Assembly (NCBI GenBank): GCA_029248105.1
Contig: JAQWJZ010000037.1
Coordinates: 57,715 to 121,714 of the forward strand
DNA: 64,000 bases
Direction: 5' to 3'
DNA from: Flavobacteriales bacterium
GTDB lineage: Bacteria; Bacteroidota; Bacteroidia; Flavobacteriales; UBA7312
Each line of letters opens with the position of its first letter. The first letter of the stretch is position 1. Below, piece by piece: positions 35,275 through 44,145 of the stretch. The notes beneath the pieces were generated by a model that made no database searches, had not been told where the DNA came from, and saw only the letters and a program-made list of their open reading frames with translations. The translations under genes and the position numbers were made by a program.

Positions 35275-37254
35275 ATGGTATTCAATCGAAAAGGTATAAG
35301 TGACGAGCAACTTCTAGAGTTGTACAAATCCATTCTTAAACCGAGAATGATAGAAGAAAAGATGCTTATTCTTTTACGTCAAGGCAAGATATCGAAGTGG
35401 TTTTCTGGTATTGGTCAAGAGGCTATTTCGGTGGGCGTATCTTCGGCTATGGATAGCGAAGAATACATTTTGCCGATGCACCGAAACTTAGGCGTTTTCA
35501 CAACTAAGGGTGTTCCTCTGAATCGCTTATTCTCACAGTTTCAAGGCAAGATGAACGGCTTTACTAAGGGCAGGGACCGTTCTTTTCATTTTGGCACACA
35601 AGAGTATAAGGTAGTAGGAATGATATCGCATTTAGGTCCACAGTTGGGCGTTGCCGATGGTATTGCCCTTGCCAACAAACTCAAGGATAACAAACAAGTA
35701 ACAGCTGTATTTACAGGCGAAGGCGGCACTTCGGAAGGCGATTTTCACGAGGCTTTAAATGTGGCTGCTGTATGGGATTTGCCCGTTATTTTTATTGTAG
35801 AAAACAACGGTTATGGTTTATCTACCCCTATAAGTGAACAATTCAGGTGTGAGCAAATTGCCCATAAGGGCAAAGGCTTTGGTATGGAATCCTATACCAT
35901 TGATGGCAATAACATTTTAGAAGTGTTTAAAACCATCTCTCAGCTAAGAGAAGAAATTAAGAAAAACCCCAAGCCTATATTGTTGGAGTGCATGACTTTC
36001 AGAATGAGGGGGCACGAAGAAGCCTCTGGCACAAAATACGTACCGCAGGAGAAATTTGATGAATGGTCAGTCAAAGATCCGGTCGAGAATTACGAGCAGT
36101 TTTTGTTATCTGAAAAACTTATAAACGATGAGTTTATAGCAGAGCTTAAAACCACTATAAAAGAAGAAATTAATAGTGCATTGGATACGGCTTATGCTGA
36201 AGAAGAAATTACTTCTAGCCCACAACAAGAGTTAGAGGATATGTATCAAGCCTTCGATTTTGTTGAACAGACTCCATCTGCTGATAAGATCACCAATATT
36301 AGAATGGTAGATGCTATTTCGGACGGACTGAAACAATCCATGCAAAAATACCCTAACAGCGTGGTGATGGGGCAAGATATAGCAGAATATGGCGGTGTCT
36401 TTAAAATTACCGATGGCTTTGTTGAAGAATTTGGTAAAGAAAGAGTGCGCAATACACCGATTTGCGAATCCGCTATTGTTAGTGCCTCTATGGGTTTAGC
36501 CATAAACGGATATAAAGCTATTATGGAAATGCAGTTTGCCGATTTTGTAAGTTCAGGGTTTAACCCTATTGTGAACTACTTGGCTAAGGTACACTACCGT
36601 TGGGGACAACAGGCCGATGTGGTGGTTCGTATGCCTACTGGAGCAGGAGTAGGGGCTGGTCCTTTTCATTCTCAATCCAACGAAGCTTGGTTTACTCATA
36701 CGCCCGGCCTAAAGGTTGTTTACCCTGCTTTCCCTGCCGATGCCAAAGGCTTGTTGGCGGCAGCTATTGAAGACCCCAATCCGGTTATGTTTTTTGAGCA
36801 CAAGGCCCTTTATAGAAGTATATACCAAGATGTTAATGATAGCTATTACACTCTAGAAATAGGCAAGGCTAACAGAATAAAAGAAGGGCAAGACGTGACT
36901 ATCATTTCTTATGGCGCTGGCGTACATTGGGCTTTGGAAGTTTTGGAAAAAAACCCACATATTTCTGCCGATTTAATAGACTTGCGCACCCTAGTGCCTT
37001 TGGATAAAGAAAGTATTTTTTCTTCTGTTAAGAAGACCGCTAGGGTTATTGTCTTGCATGAAGATTGTGAAGTTGGTGGTTTTGGTGCCGATATATCGGC
37101 ACTGATTAGCGAGGAATGTTTTGAATATTTGGACGCACCCGTTATGCGATCTGCCAGTTTAAATACAGCCGTACCATTTGCCAAAAACTTGGAAGATAAC
37201 TTCTTAGCCAAGAAAAGCTTTGAGCAAAAACTAAATCACTTGTTGAGTTATTGA
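35275..37254 (+). CDS. 2-oxoacid dehydrogenase E1, fused alpha and beta subunits
   Basis: A 659-residue thiamine-diphosphate enzyme, E1 of a branched-chain 2-oxoacid or pyruvate-type dehydrogenase complex. The alpha part (1-~330) has GIGQEAISVG, HRNLG, and the TPP motif GEGGTSEGDFHEALN...NNGYG near residue 154. The beta part (~340-659) has VVMGQDIAEYGGVFKIT, RVRNTPICESAIVSASMGLA and FADFVSSGFNPI. Fusion of alpha and beta is common in Bacteroidota for this enzyme. Substrate is uncertain. It is divergent from the small Cys-rich gene. Confidence 0.92.
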   Translation: MVFNRKGISDEQLLELYKSILKPRMIEEKMLILLRQGKISKWFSGIGQEAISVGVSSAMDSEEYILPMHRNLGVFTTKGVPLNRLFSQFQGKMNGFTKGRDRSFHFGTQEYKVVGMISHLGPQLGVADGIALANKLKDNKQVTAVFTGEGGTSEGDFHEALNVAAVWDLPVIFIVENNGYGLSTPISEQFRCEQIAHKGKGFGMESYTIDGNNILEVFKTISQLREEIKKNPKPILLECMTFRMRGHEEASGTKYVPQEKFDEWSVKDPVENYEQFLLSEKLINDEFIAELKTTIKEEINSALDTAYAEEEITSSPQQELEDMYQAFDFVEQTPSADKITNIRMVDAISDGLKQSMQKYPNSVVMGQDIAEYGGVFKITDGFVEEFGKERVRNTPICESAIVSASMGLAINGYKAIMEMQFADFVSSGFNPIVNYLAKVHYRWGQQADVVVRMPTGAGVGAGPFHSQSNEAWFTHTPGLKVVYPAFPADAKGLLAAAIEDPNPVMFFEHKALYRSIYQDVNDSYYTLEIGKANRIKEGQDVTIISYGAGVHWALEVLEKNPHISADLIDLRTLVPLDKESIFSSVKKTARVIVLHEDCEVGGFGADISALISEECFEYLDAPVMRSASLNTAVPFAKNLEDNFLAKKSFEQKLNHLLSY

Positions 37255-37296
37255 GAATAATTTGTAAATTGTCAATTCATTTAAACACAAAAAAAT

Positions 37297-37746
37297 ATGA
37301 AAGGATTAATAGTATTTAGTTTCACTTTATTATCGTTTATTTCTCTAGCACAATCTAGTTCAGACGATATTTTAAGACGTGCTGAAGTGATGCCTGTTTT
37401 TCAACAATGTGAAGACGAGCGTTATGCCGATGCACCATACCCATGCACTATGAAGCAATTGTCTGACCACATTAAAAATGCAGTGGTATTAGAAGAAACT
37501 ACAGGAAAAATTACCAAATGCGTTGTTTCGCTAGTAGTAGAAAAAGACGGTAGTGTTTCTGGTGTTCAATTGCTAAGAGGCGTGTTTGTAAATGCTGATA
37601 ACGAGCAAGACAAACTAGCTTTAGAAATTAAACTGAATACTATGATTACAGAAACCGTAGAAGGACTTAACTTTGTAATGCCAGCTTATCAGAATGGTGA
37701 AAAAGCTAGAGTAATGCTACAATTCTCAGCTTCTGTAAATTACTAA
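37297..37746 (+). CDS. Small exported protein with TonB C-terminal-like domain
   Basis: A 149-residue exported protein: signal peptide at about 1-18 (ending SLAQ), then a short domain with EVMPVFQQCED near residue 30, LVVEKDGSVSGVQLLRGV near residue 83 and a final strand. The pattern (target motif, V-x-K-D-G-x-V, then strands) is that of TonB C-terminal domains found in many small Bacteroidota periplasmic proteins. It lacks the N-terminal anchor and Pro-rich linker needed for energy transduction. Monocistronic, followed by a strong terminator. Confidence 0.75.
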   Translation: MKGLIVFSFTLLSFISLAQSSSDDILRRAEVMPVFQQCEDERYADAPYPCTMKQLSDHIKNAVVLEETTGKITKCVVSLVVEKDGSVSGVQLLRGVFVNADNEQDKLALEIKLNTMITETVEGLNFVMPAYQNGEKARVMLQFSASVNY

Positions 37747-37770
37747 TATATTTTTCAAAATACAGACAAA

Positions 37771-37799
37771 AGACCACCTCAAAGGTGGTCTTTTTTTTT
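37771..37799 (+). terminator. Rho-independent terminator
   Basis: A perfect 9-bp stem (AGACCACCT at 37771-37779 with AGGTGGTCT at 37783-37791), CAA loop and a nine-T tract to 37799. It ends the transcript of the TonB-C-like gene. Confidence 0.93.
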
Positions 37800-37912
37800 G
37801 TGTCCAATTTTTGTAGATTTACTCATGTTATAAAAACAACTATGAAAAACAGGCAGGAGTGCCTTTAATAACTCGAAAATCTTAAAGCAGTAATTCATCA
37901 AATTTTTAAATT

Positions 37913-38374
37913 ATGAAAAAATTATTATTTCTCATTTCCGTCATTTTTTTGCATTTATCGACTGTTAAAGCTCAAGAATTGGATACTATTCCAGAATCAA
38001 CTAATAAAATTACAGTAGGTATCTTGCAGGCTGGAGGTTCCATTGTTGGCTACGATTTTGAGACATTGATATCTGAAAATATTGGTATTACTGTTGGTGC
38101 AGGATTCCTAGCCTATGGTGCTTCTTTACACTATCATTTTAAGCCGTCTGTAAGTTCTTCCTCATTGGCTTTCAATTATTTGCATCAAGGGATAGGAGGT
38201 AGTTATGTTCAAAGTATTTTAGGACCTTCTTATGTGTTTAAAATCAGTAAATATTTTAGTGGTCAGTTTGGAGTTGGAGGTATTGTAGGTAAAGGCCCAC
38301 AATTTGATGAAGCCTATAAGAATACACAAGAACCAAACGTCGTATTTATTTACAGCTTAGGAGTGTATTTTTAG
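37913..38374 (+). CDS. Small exported protein, probable outer-membrane barrel
   Basis: A 153-residue protein with a signal peptide (about 1-20, ending VKAQ) and a Gly- and aromatic-rich body of alternating strands (ITVGAGFLAYGASLHYHF, SYVFKISKYFSGQFGVGG) ending in a terminal Phe, as in small outer-membrane barrels. No family recognised and function unknown. It stands alone, between a terminator upstream and a shared terminator downstream. Confidence 0.7.
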   Translation: MKKLLFLISVIFLHLSTVKAQELDTIPESTNKITVGILQAGGSIVGYDFETLISENIGITVGAGFLAYGASLHYHFKPSVSSSSLAFNYLHQGIGGSYVQSILGPSYVFKISKYFSGQFGVGGIVGKGPQFDEAYKNTQEPNVVFIYSLGVYF

Positions 38375-38422
38375 TCTAATTACTTTCCCCCGCTAGTGCG
38401 AGCATCCTGCTGGTGCTATTAA

Positions 38423-38444
38423 AAAAGCGACCGAAGTCGCTTTT
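38423..38444. terminator. Bidirectional terminator between convergent genes
   Basis: A perfect 9-bp stem AAAAGCGAC (38423-38431) / GTCGCTTTT (38436-38444) with a CGAA loop; A-rich on one side and T-rich on the other, so it can end transcripts from both flanking convergent genes. Confidence 0.8.
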
Positions 38445-38448
38445 AGAA

Positions 38449-39852
38449 TTATTTCATACCGAATAATTTCTTTTCTACGATGATATCACTCACACCATCG
38501 GGCACACCGTCTTGCCAACCGTCTTGTTTCTTCTTTATTTTGTACAAGATATCTCTAGAGAAAATCTGCAGAACGTTTTTCTTAAAGTCAAGGTCTTTAA
38601 TTCTTCCGTTGGTGAGTAAATAGTCGTACAAGGGTCTCAATCGTCTGTGAATAGGAATATTCTTACTATTCAACAGGGTATCCTCAGCACCTGCTTGGTA
38701 AGGGTAGAGGTATATTTTTAAATCTCTAGTAAAGAGGATGCCAAAAGCTTCTAGTATTCCACCATTGAGATTGCGGTAATATTTGTCATCAAAAATTTCT
38801 AATAGGTTGTTTACACCAATAATTAAGCCCATACGTGCTTTGGTGTAATTGGAAAAATATTCTATCAGCTTATAATACTTTCTGTAATTGGAGATGAGTA
38901 CGGTATGTCCTAAAGAACACAGTATGTCGGCTCTATCTAAGAAATCCTTTTCATCAATATCGCCTTCCATTTTCAGATTGCTCAATGTGATTTCAAAGAG
39001 GAGTTGTACATTGTCTTTCTTTACTTTATTTTCTTCAATGAAAGCCTTATAACCGTTTTCCATCATGTCCATATTGACCTTAGTAACTGGTCTGAAACTA
39101 CCTCGTATAGTAAGGATGTTTTTCTTGTAAAGAACATCAGAAGGTTGTTGGTTTTTGCCATCGGGGCCAAAGATAACGGCATCGGTCATGTTTTCTTTTA
39201 CTAGCGTAAGACTAAGTAAGCGGTTATCTACATCTTCAAAGTCTGGACCTTCCATATGTATCATGTCCATTTCCACATTATCTCTAGTGAGGTTGTCGTA
39301 AATGGATTGTATGAGTTTCTTAGGTTCGTTGTAGTGATTGAAACAGCCGTAAATAAGATTAGTACCCATGATACCAATAGTTTCTTGTTGTAGCTTGGCA
39401 TCGTTGTCGTTCAGTCTAACGTGGAAAATCACCTCGTTATATCCTTTATTTGGATCGGTCTGAAAGCGACAACCCATCCAGCCGTGACCTTTTACCGTTT
39501 TAGAATAATTAATGGTCGCTAAGGTATTGGCAAAGGTGAAGTATTTTTTATCGGGGTGTTCGCTTCTTTGAAGTCGGCTCTCTATAAGTCCATATTCTTG
39601 GTTAAGTATCTTTTTAAGTCGAGAGCGAGAAACATATCGACCATCTATCTCTTTGCCATAGATGGCATCGCTAAAGTCTTTATCGTATGCCGACATGGTT
39701 TTGGCAATGGTACCAGAGGCACCACCTGCTCTGAAGAAATGCCTAACGACTTCTTGTCCAGCTCCAATTTCTGCAAAAGTCCCGTAGATGGCACTATCAA
39801 GGTTGATTTGGAGAGCCTTCTGGGTCGGGGATAAGACAACTGCTTTTTTCAT
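38449..39852 (-). CDS. Large conserved protein of unknown function
   Basis: A 467-residue cytoplasmic protein without signal or membrane segments. I recall this sequence type (start MKKAVVLSPTQKALQINLD, GTFAEIGAGQEVVRHFFRAGGASGTIAK at about 24-51) as strongly conserved in Bacteroidota and scattered in other bacteria, but annotated inconsistently, including as a nicotinate-nucleotide adenylyltransferase. I see no adenylyltransferase HxGH motif. Other striking blocks are KGHGWMGCRFQ near residue 122 and DMIHMEGPDF near residue 198. Function is left open. A -7 element lies 17 bases upstream. Confidence 0.82.
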   Translation of the reverse strand: MKKAVVLSPTQKALQINLDSAIYGTFAEIGAGQEVVRHFFRAGGASGTIAKTMSAYDKDFSDAIYGKEIDGRYVSRSRLKKILNQEYGLIESRLQRSEHPDKKYFTFANTLATINYSKTVKGHGWMGCRFQTDPNKGYNEVIFHVRLNDNDAKLQQETIGIMGTNLIYGCFNHYNEPKKLIQSIYDNLTRDNVEMDMIHMEGPDFEDVDNRLLSLTLVKENMTDAVIFGPDGKNQQPSDVLYKKNILTIRGSFRPVTKVNMDMMENGYKAFIEENKVKKDNVQLLFEITLSNLKMEGDIDEKDFLDRADILCSLGHTVLISNYRKYYKLIEYFSNYTKARMGLIIGVNNLLEIFDDKYYRNLNGGILEAFGILFTRDLKIYLYPYQAGAEDTLLNSKNIPIHRRLRPLYDYLLTNGRIKDLDFKKNVLQIFSRDILYKIKKKQDGWQDGVPDGVSDIIVEKKLFGMK

Positions 39853-39869
39853 ACTTAGATACTTTACAG

Positions 39870-39877
39870 CAAATGTA
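39870..39877 (-). promoter_or_regulatory. -7 promoter element of the conserved 467-residue protein gene
   Basis: TACATTTG on the minus strand, an exact TAnnTTTG match, 17 bases before the ATG at 39852. Confidence 0.5.
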
Positions 39878-39938
39878 AAAACAGAATGTTAAATAACAAC
39901 TATAATAATCTTATTTTTAGGCAAAATTTTAAAAACGA

Positions 39939-40703
39939 ATGAAAATCACTTTTTTAGGAACAGGAACTTCTCAGGGTGTGCCAGTTATTGCATGTGATTG
40001 CGAAGTGTGTTTGTCTGATAATCCTAAGGATAAAAGATTGCGTACCTCGGTAATGATTGAAAGCGACAACACAACGGTTGTTATCGATACAGGTCCAGAT
40101 TTTCGTCAGCAAATGCTTAGAGAAAACGTTCAAAAGGTAGATGCTGTAGTCTATACTCACGAACATAAGGACCATGTGGCAGGTATGGACGATGTGAGAG
40201 CTTTTAATTTTAAGTTCAAGGTCGATATGCCTATATATGCTAGCCAAAAGGTGCAGGAGGCTTTAAAACGTGAATTTCATTACGTTTTTTCTTCTTTTCA
40301 ATACCCCGGTATTCCTAAGGTTGTTTTGAATACTATTGATGCCCAATCAGAATTTAAAATTGGCGATATCCCATTGCGTAGCATTGAGCTGATGCATCAT
40401 AAAATGAGGGTCTTGGGTTTTCGAATTAAGGACTTGGTTTATATCACTGATGTTAATTATATTGATGATAAACAATTAGAAAAGATAATGAACTGTAAAA
40501 TACTTATAGTCAGCGCATTAAGAAAAGAAAAACACATTTCTCATTTCAGCTTGGACGAGGCTATTGAACTGTCAAAAAGAGTTCGTGCAAAGTCGGTTTA
40601 TTTAACGCACATCAGCCACCTAATGGGCAAACACGATATCGTAAATGCTACCCTCGACCCCCATATTCAATTGGCATATGACGGACTGAGTATTGAATTT
40701 TAA
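39939..40703 (+). CDS. MBL-fold metallo-hydrolase (PhnP/RNase Z-like)
   Basis: A 254-residue cytoplasmic metallo-beta-lactamase-fold enzyme. It opens with FLGTGTSQGVPVIACDCEVC (5-24), the glycine-rich strand and Cys cluster seen in PhnP-type phosphodiesterases, and has the metal motif THEHKDH at 73-79. Further ligands appear at MHHK, ITDVNY and LTHISH near the C-terminus. The likely activity is cyclic or linear phosphodiester hydrolysis; no phosphonate genes are nearby. Its last 4 bases overlap the convergent dihydroorotase-like gene. Confidence 0.88.
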   Translation: MKITFLGTGTSQGVPVIACDCEVCLSDNPKDKRLRTSVMIESDNTTVVIDTGPDFRQQMLRENVQKVDAVVYTHEHKDHVAGMDDVRAFNFKFKVDMPIYASQKVQEALKREFHYVFSSFQYPGIPKVVLNTIDAQSEFKIGDIPLRSIELMHHKMRVLGFRIKDLVYITDVNYIDDKQLEKIMNCKILIVSALRKEKHISHFSLDEAIELSKRVRAKSVYLTHISHLMGKHDIVNATLDPHIQLAYDGLSIEF

Positions 40704-41962
40704 AGGGTACTCATTTTACCTTTAACCGTTCCCCAAACTTTAGTTTTAAAGGTTTTGTTTATAAAGGGGCTGTTTTTGGATTTGGAAACAATTGCCGCTT
40801 CATCAAAAGTCCATTCATCGCTAGTACTGAAACAACATAAATTAGCTTCTGAACCTTCTTCAATAGTAGGGCTTTCTATATCTAGCAATTTCCTAGGGTT
40901 GTGAGTCAGCGCATCGATAATGGTATTGAGTCCCAACTCTTTTTGTAGCTCACAAGCTAGTGGCAATACGGTTTGAGCACCTATGATACCGAAATTGGCG
41001 TTGTCAAAGGTGAGTATTTTATGTTCTACATCCTCTGGGCAGTGGTCGGAACAGATAGCGTCAATAGTGCCATCTTTCAAACCTTTTAGTAAAGCGTCGA
41101 TGTCCGCCGATGTTCTTAGAGGAGGAAACACCTTGTAATTGCTATCGAAAGTAGCACATTCTTCATCTTTAAGAATCAGGTTGTGTATCGCTACATCGGC
41201 AGTGATATTGACCCCTTTTTTCTTGGCAGCTCTTAGCATATCCACGCTTTTCTTAGTAGAAATTCTACTAGCGTGTAGTTTACCTTTGGTGTACTCTGCT
41301 AATTCTATATCTCTAGATAACATAACTTCTTCAGCAAGAGCAGGTATGCCTTTAAGACCTAGCTTAGTGCTTATTACACCTTCATTCATCTTACCATCCG
41401 AACTGATGGTCTTATCGTTAGGCTGATTCATAACCACCCCATTGAAGTTTTTGGTATAAAGAAGAGCCAGTTTCATTACGTCAGCCTTTTGTACGCTGTT
41501 TCTGTCGTCCGTAAAGGCTTTTGCACCCGATTGATTCATCTCGAATAGTTCGGTCAAATTTTCTCCTTGATTATCCACTGTAATATTTCCAGCAGGTATC
41601 ACATCTACGATACTTCCAAGTGTAGCATTACGGATATAGTCAACCTGTACCTTAGTGTTGGTGCTAGGATTGTTGCTAGGCATATACAATACGCTAGTAA
41701 ATCCGCCTTTGGCAGAGGCTTGAATACCGGTAATTAAATCTTCTTTCCAGTCGTGTCCAGGATCTCTAAAATTAACGTGCAAATCAAATAAACCCGGACA
41801 TAGGTGCAGACCTTTTCCTTGAATAATTTTACACTTTTTGGGCGGAGTGACAGATTTGCCAATGGATTCAATGATTCCTTTATTTACCAATACATCAACA
41901 GTCTTGTTGTTGAACTTAGATTGTGAATCTATTACTTTAACGGATTGAAATAAAATGCTCAT
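40700..41962 (-). CDS. Dihydroorotase-like protein, probably catalytically inactive
   Basis: A 420-residue amidohydrolase-fold protein started at the ATG at 41962, which overlaps the upstream TGA as ATGA; an upstream ATG at 42028 would lie deep in that gene. The fold and order of motifs are those of class I dihydroorotase (PyrC), the third step of pyrimidine synthesis: LHVNFRDPG, AFTDD, GIPALAEEVMLSRDI, NITADV, FPPLRTSADIDALL, DGTIDAICSDH. But the metal and substrate residues are altered: HxH reads H62-V-N64, HxED reads QPND (Q180), HxxHxST reads HASRIST (R233). D153 and D306 remain. Compare inactive PyrC' subunits that scaffold aspartate carbamoyltransferase in some bacteria. Confidence 0.88.
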   Translation of the reverse strand: MSILFQSVKVIDSQSKFNNKTVDVLVNKGIIESIGKSVTPPKKCKIIQGKGLHLCPGLFDLHVNFRDPGHDWKEDLITGIQASAKGGFTSVLYMPSNNPSTNTKVQVDYIRNATLGSIVDVIPAGNITVDNQGENLTELFEMNQSGAKAFTDDRNSVQKADVMKLALLYTKNFNGVVMNQPNDKTISSDGKMNEGVISTKLGLKGIPALAEEVMLSRDIELAEYTKGKLHASRISTKKSVDMLRAAKKKGVNITADVAIHNLILKDEECATFDSNYKVFPPLRTSADIDALLKGLKDGTIDAICSDHCPEDVEHKILTFDNANFGIIGAQTVLPLACELQKELGLNTIIDALTHNPRKLLDIESPTIEEGSEANLCCFSTSDEWTFDEAAIVSKSKNSPFINKTFKTKVWGTVKGKMSTL

Positions 41963-43962
41963 AATAATCGTATTAAAAGGGTTTCTACCAATAAAAAGAA
42001 TAAAGCCAATAGGATACAGCTTAGCCACAGAGGAATTCCCGTATTTAACTGCTGTAGATAACGGCTTAGATTGTCAATTTCATTTTCTAAGAAAAATACA
42101 TTGGCCTGTTTTTCACTAATACTTCTTAGCTTTTCACTATCTAACAATGAAAGGTTACTTTCTAATCGGTTGTAGTTAAAGCTCAAATAAGCCAATGTTG
42201 TTTTGTTGTTGTCCTTGAGTCTATAATGGTTTGCTTCAGATATTTGATTGCTAACCCATAGTCCATTTGGGCTAATTTCAGGGATAAATTCATAGGTGTC
42301 ATTCGATAGACTCATCGGACTCTCAAAGCCAGTGGTCGAAATGCCTATATTTTCTTGACCTATGGTATAGAATAAATCTTGTTTTCCACCAGAATGAGAG
42401 GCTATATTGTATAGTATTGGCACAAATAAAGCGTGTCGGCTAAAATTACCGAAAGTTTCGTCTAAGCCTACCGTAGAAAGATAGACTTTGCCTTTAGCAT
42501 AAAGATATTCGTTGAGAAAACCATTTTTGTTTTCAAGTTTAAGAAGAGGGATGCCATTGGTACGACTTCGTTGACTTATGGGGTAATACTGTTTCAATTC
42601 GGGGAAGTTCAATCGGTCTTCAACTTTTTCAAATACACCGTCAAATAGAGGGTGTTTGTTATCTAACGATTGAATATTGATACTACTTTCCATTAATTCT
42701 CCATAGGTATCAATATTCATCAGATAGCTAAACTCGTCATAGCTTTCCTGCTTGAGGTCAGAGTGGGGGAATATAAGTACGCTAGAGCCTTTTTCTACGG
42801 CTGTTTTAAGACTTTGCTGTAAGCCAGAAGATAGTTCCTCTAATCCGTCTAAAATAATGAGTTGAGATAGGTTCAGACGAGCGTAATCAATCTGTTTTAC
42901 ACTATGCTGAGAAAAATTGAAGTAATCGTCATCTTTAAAGAGTTTAGCAATAGAGGCTTGAGAGGTCTTGCCATAAATGTGTTGAACATTAAGTTGTGGC
43001 TTCACTTCAAAACTGAAATAGAAGTTATCATCAAAACTAATAGGATAATCTTGTAAGCTTACTATTCCGTTGTGCCAACCTAACGTATTGACGTTGAAAT
43101 TGAGTTCTACAATACTTTCATTTGCAATTTCTTTACTCGCAATCGCTTTTTGTTGGCCATTGACTTCCAAGCGTATATTCAAATCCCTTTTCTCGTCGGA
43201 GTTATTGTTTTTAACTCTAGCATAGAGTGTTATGTTTTGTTGTAGTTGTGGGTTAGGGGTATTGAGCCAACAGCTATCGATATAAAGGTTGGCGTTTTTG
43301 TATGGATTAACAGGAATAAAACGAACAGAATAAATCGAGTCTTTAGATTCTATGTTTATATCAGAAATGCTTTTTTGAAAGTCTGAAATAATGTAAATAT
43401 CCTTTTTGTCGGCAGTACTTTTTTCTAGTGTATTTTTTTGGCGTTTGTAAATTTGATTTAGACTGTGGGTATGTGCCGAACTCTCGATGGCATTCAAGGC
43501 CTTAGAGAATAATTCTTTATTCAGTGCTCTTTGTTGAATTCCTTTAAAATCGTTGTTTAAAATGTAAAATTCGTCAGAATTAGAATAGGCCTCAACAATA
43601 CTTTTAGCGTGTTGCTTTGCCGTTAGAAGTAGTCGACCGTTTTCATTTTCAGCATCCATACTGAAGGAGTTATCAATATAAATACTAACGGCATGTTTTT
43701 GGGCTTGTTGGCTCGATTCATCAACAGGAATGTAGGGTTGAGCAAAGGCCAAAACAAGGGCTATAATTGCCAATATCCTAGAGAGTAATACCAAAAGGTG
43801 TTTGAGCTGTGATTGGGATTTCGTTTTTTCTTTTACAGACTTTAAAAACTGAACATTAGAAAAGTAAACCGTTCTGAATTTTCTGAAATTAAATAAATGA
43901 ATAATGATAGGAATTGCTACAAGAGCGAGGGCGTACAAAAATTGAGGGTACAGGAACTTCAT
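41959..43962 (-). CDS. BatA-domain membrane protein with vWA-like region
   Basis: A 667-residue protein started at the ATG at 43962 (MKFLYPQFLYALALVAIPIIIHLF); an ATG seven codons upstream is open but gives a non-hydrophobic start. Seen: two N-terminal hydrophobic segments (about 4-24 and 56-78) typical of the aerotolerance BatA N-terminal domain, then a von Willebrand A-like domain with DNSFSMDAENE near residue 94 (the DxSxS metal site is present as DNSFS), a beta-rich periplasmic region and a C-terminal membrane segment. Function unknown; it is translationally coupled to the dihydroorotase-like gene. Confidence 0.85.
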   Translation of the reverse strand: MKFLYPQFLYALALVAIPIIIHLFNFRKFRTVYFSNVQFLKSVKEKTKSQSQLKHLLVLLSRILAIIALVLAFAQPYIPVDESSQQAQKHAVSIYIDNSFSMDAENENGRLLLTAKQHAKSIVEAYSNSDEFYILNNDFKGIQQRALNKELFSKALNAIESSAHTHSLNQIYKRQKNTLEKSTADKKDIYIISDFQKSISDINIESKDSIYSVRFIPVNPYKNANLYIDSCWLNTPNPQLQQNITLYARVKNNNSDEKRDLNIRLEVNGQQKAIASKEIANESIVELNFNVNTLGWHNGIVSLQDYPISFDDNFYFSFEVKPQLNVQHIYGKTSQASIAKLFKDDDYFNFSQHSVKQIDYARLNLSQLIILDGLEELSSGLQQSLKTAVEKGSSVLIFPHSDLKQESYDEFSYLMNIDTYGELMESSINIQSLDNKHPLFDGVFEKVEDRLNFPELKQYYPISQRSRTNGIPLLKLENKNGFLNEYLYAKGKVYLSTVGLDETFGNFSRHALFVPILYNIASHSGGKQDLFYTIGQENIGISTTGFESPMSLSNDTYEFIPEISPNGLWVSNQISEANHYRLKDNNKTTLAYLSFNYNRLESNLSLLDSEKLRSISEKQANVFFLENEIDNLSRYLQQLNTGIPLWLSCILLALFFLLVETLLIRLL

Positions 43963-43969
43963 TAAATAG

Positions 43970-43977
43970 CAAAGATA
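43970..43977 (-). promoter_or_regulatory. -7 promoter element of the BatA-domain gene
   Basis: TATCTTTG on the minus strand, an exact TAnnTTTG match, only 7 bases before the ATG at 43962. This supports the start at 43962, since the upstream ATG would lie inside the promoter, and suggests a leaderless transcript. Confidence 0.5.
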
Positions 43978-44145
43978 ATACAAAAAGTAATAGGCTAATC
44001 ATTTTTAATTGGGGGCGGGTTGAAGTTTTTGAATACATGATTCATATCAGCTTTTCTGAACTATATAGGCGCAATATTTGTTGAGTTTTTTTGAGTGTAG
44101 CTTCCTTAATAGTTAGGATAGAATTAATTGAATAATAAAATAGTT

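Noticed and set aside
37842..37868. Tiny frame MKNRQECL between the terminator and the next gene
   Set aside because: Eight codons, no conserved pattern and no clear promoter; likely chance. The GGCAGGAGTGCC hairpin there is too small to call.
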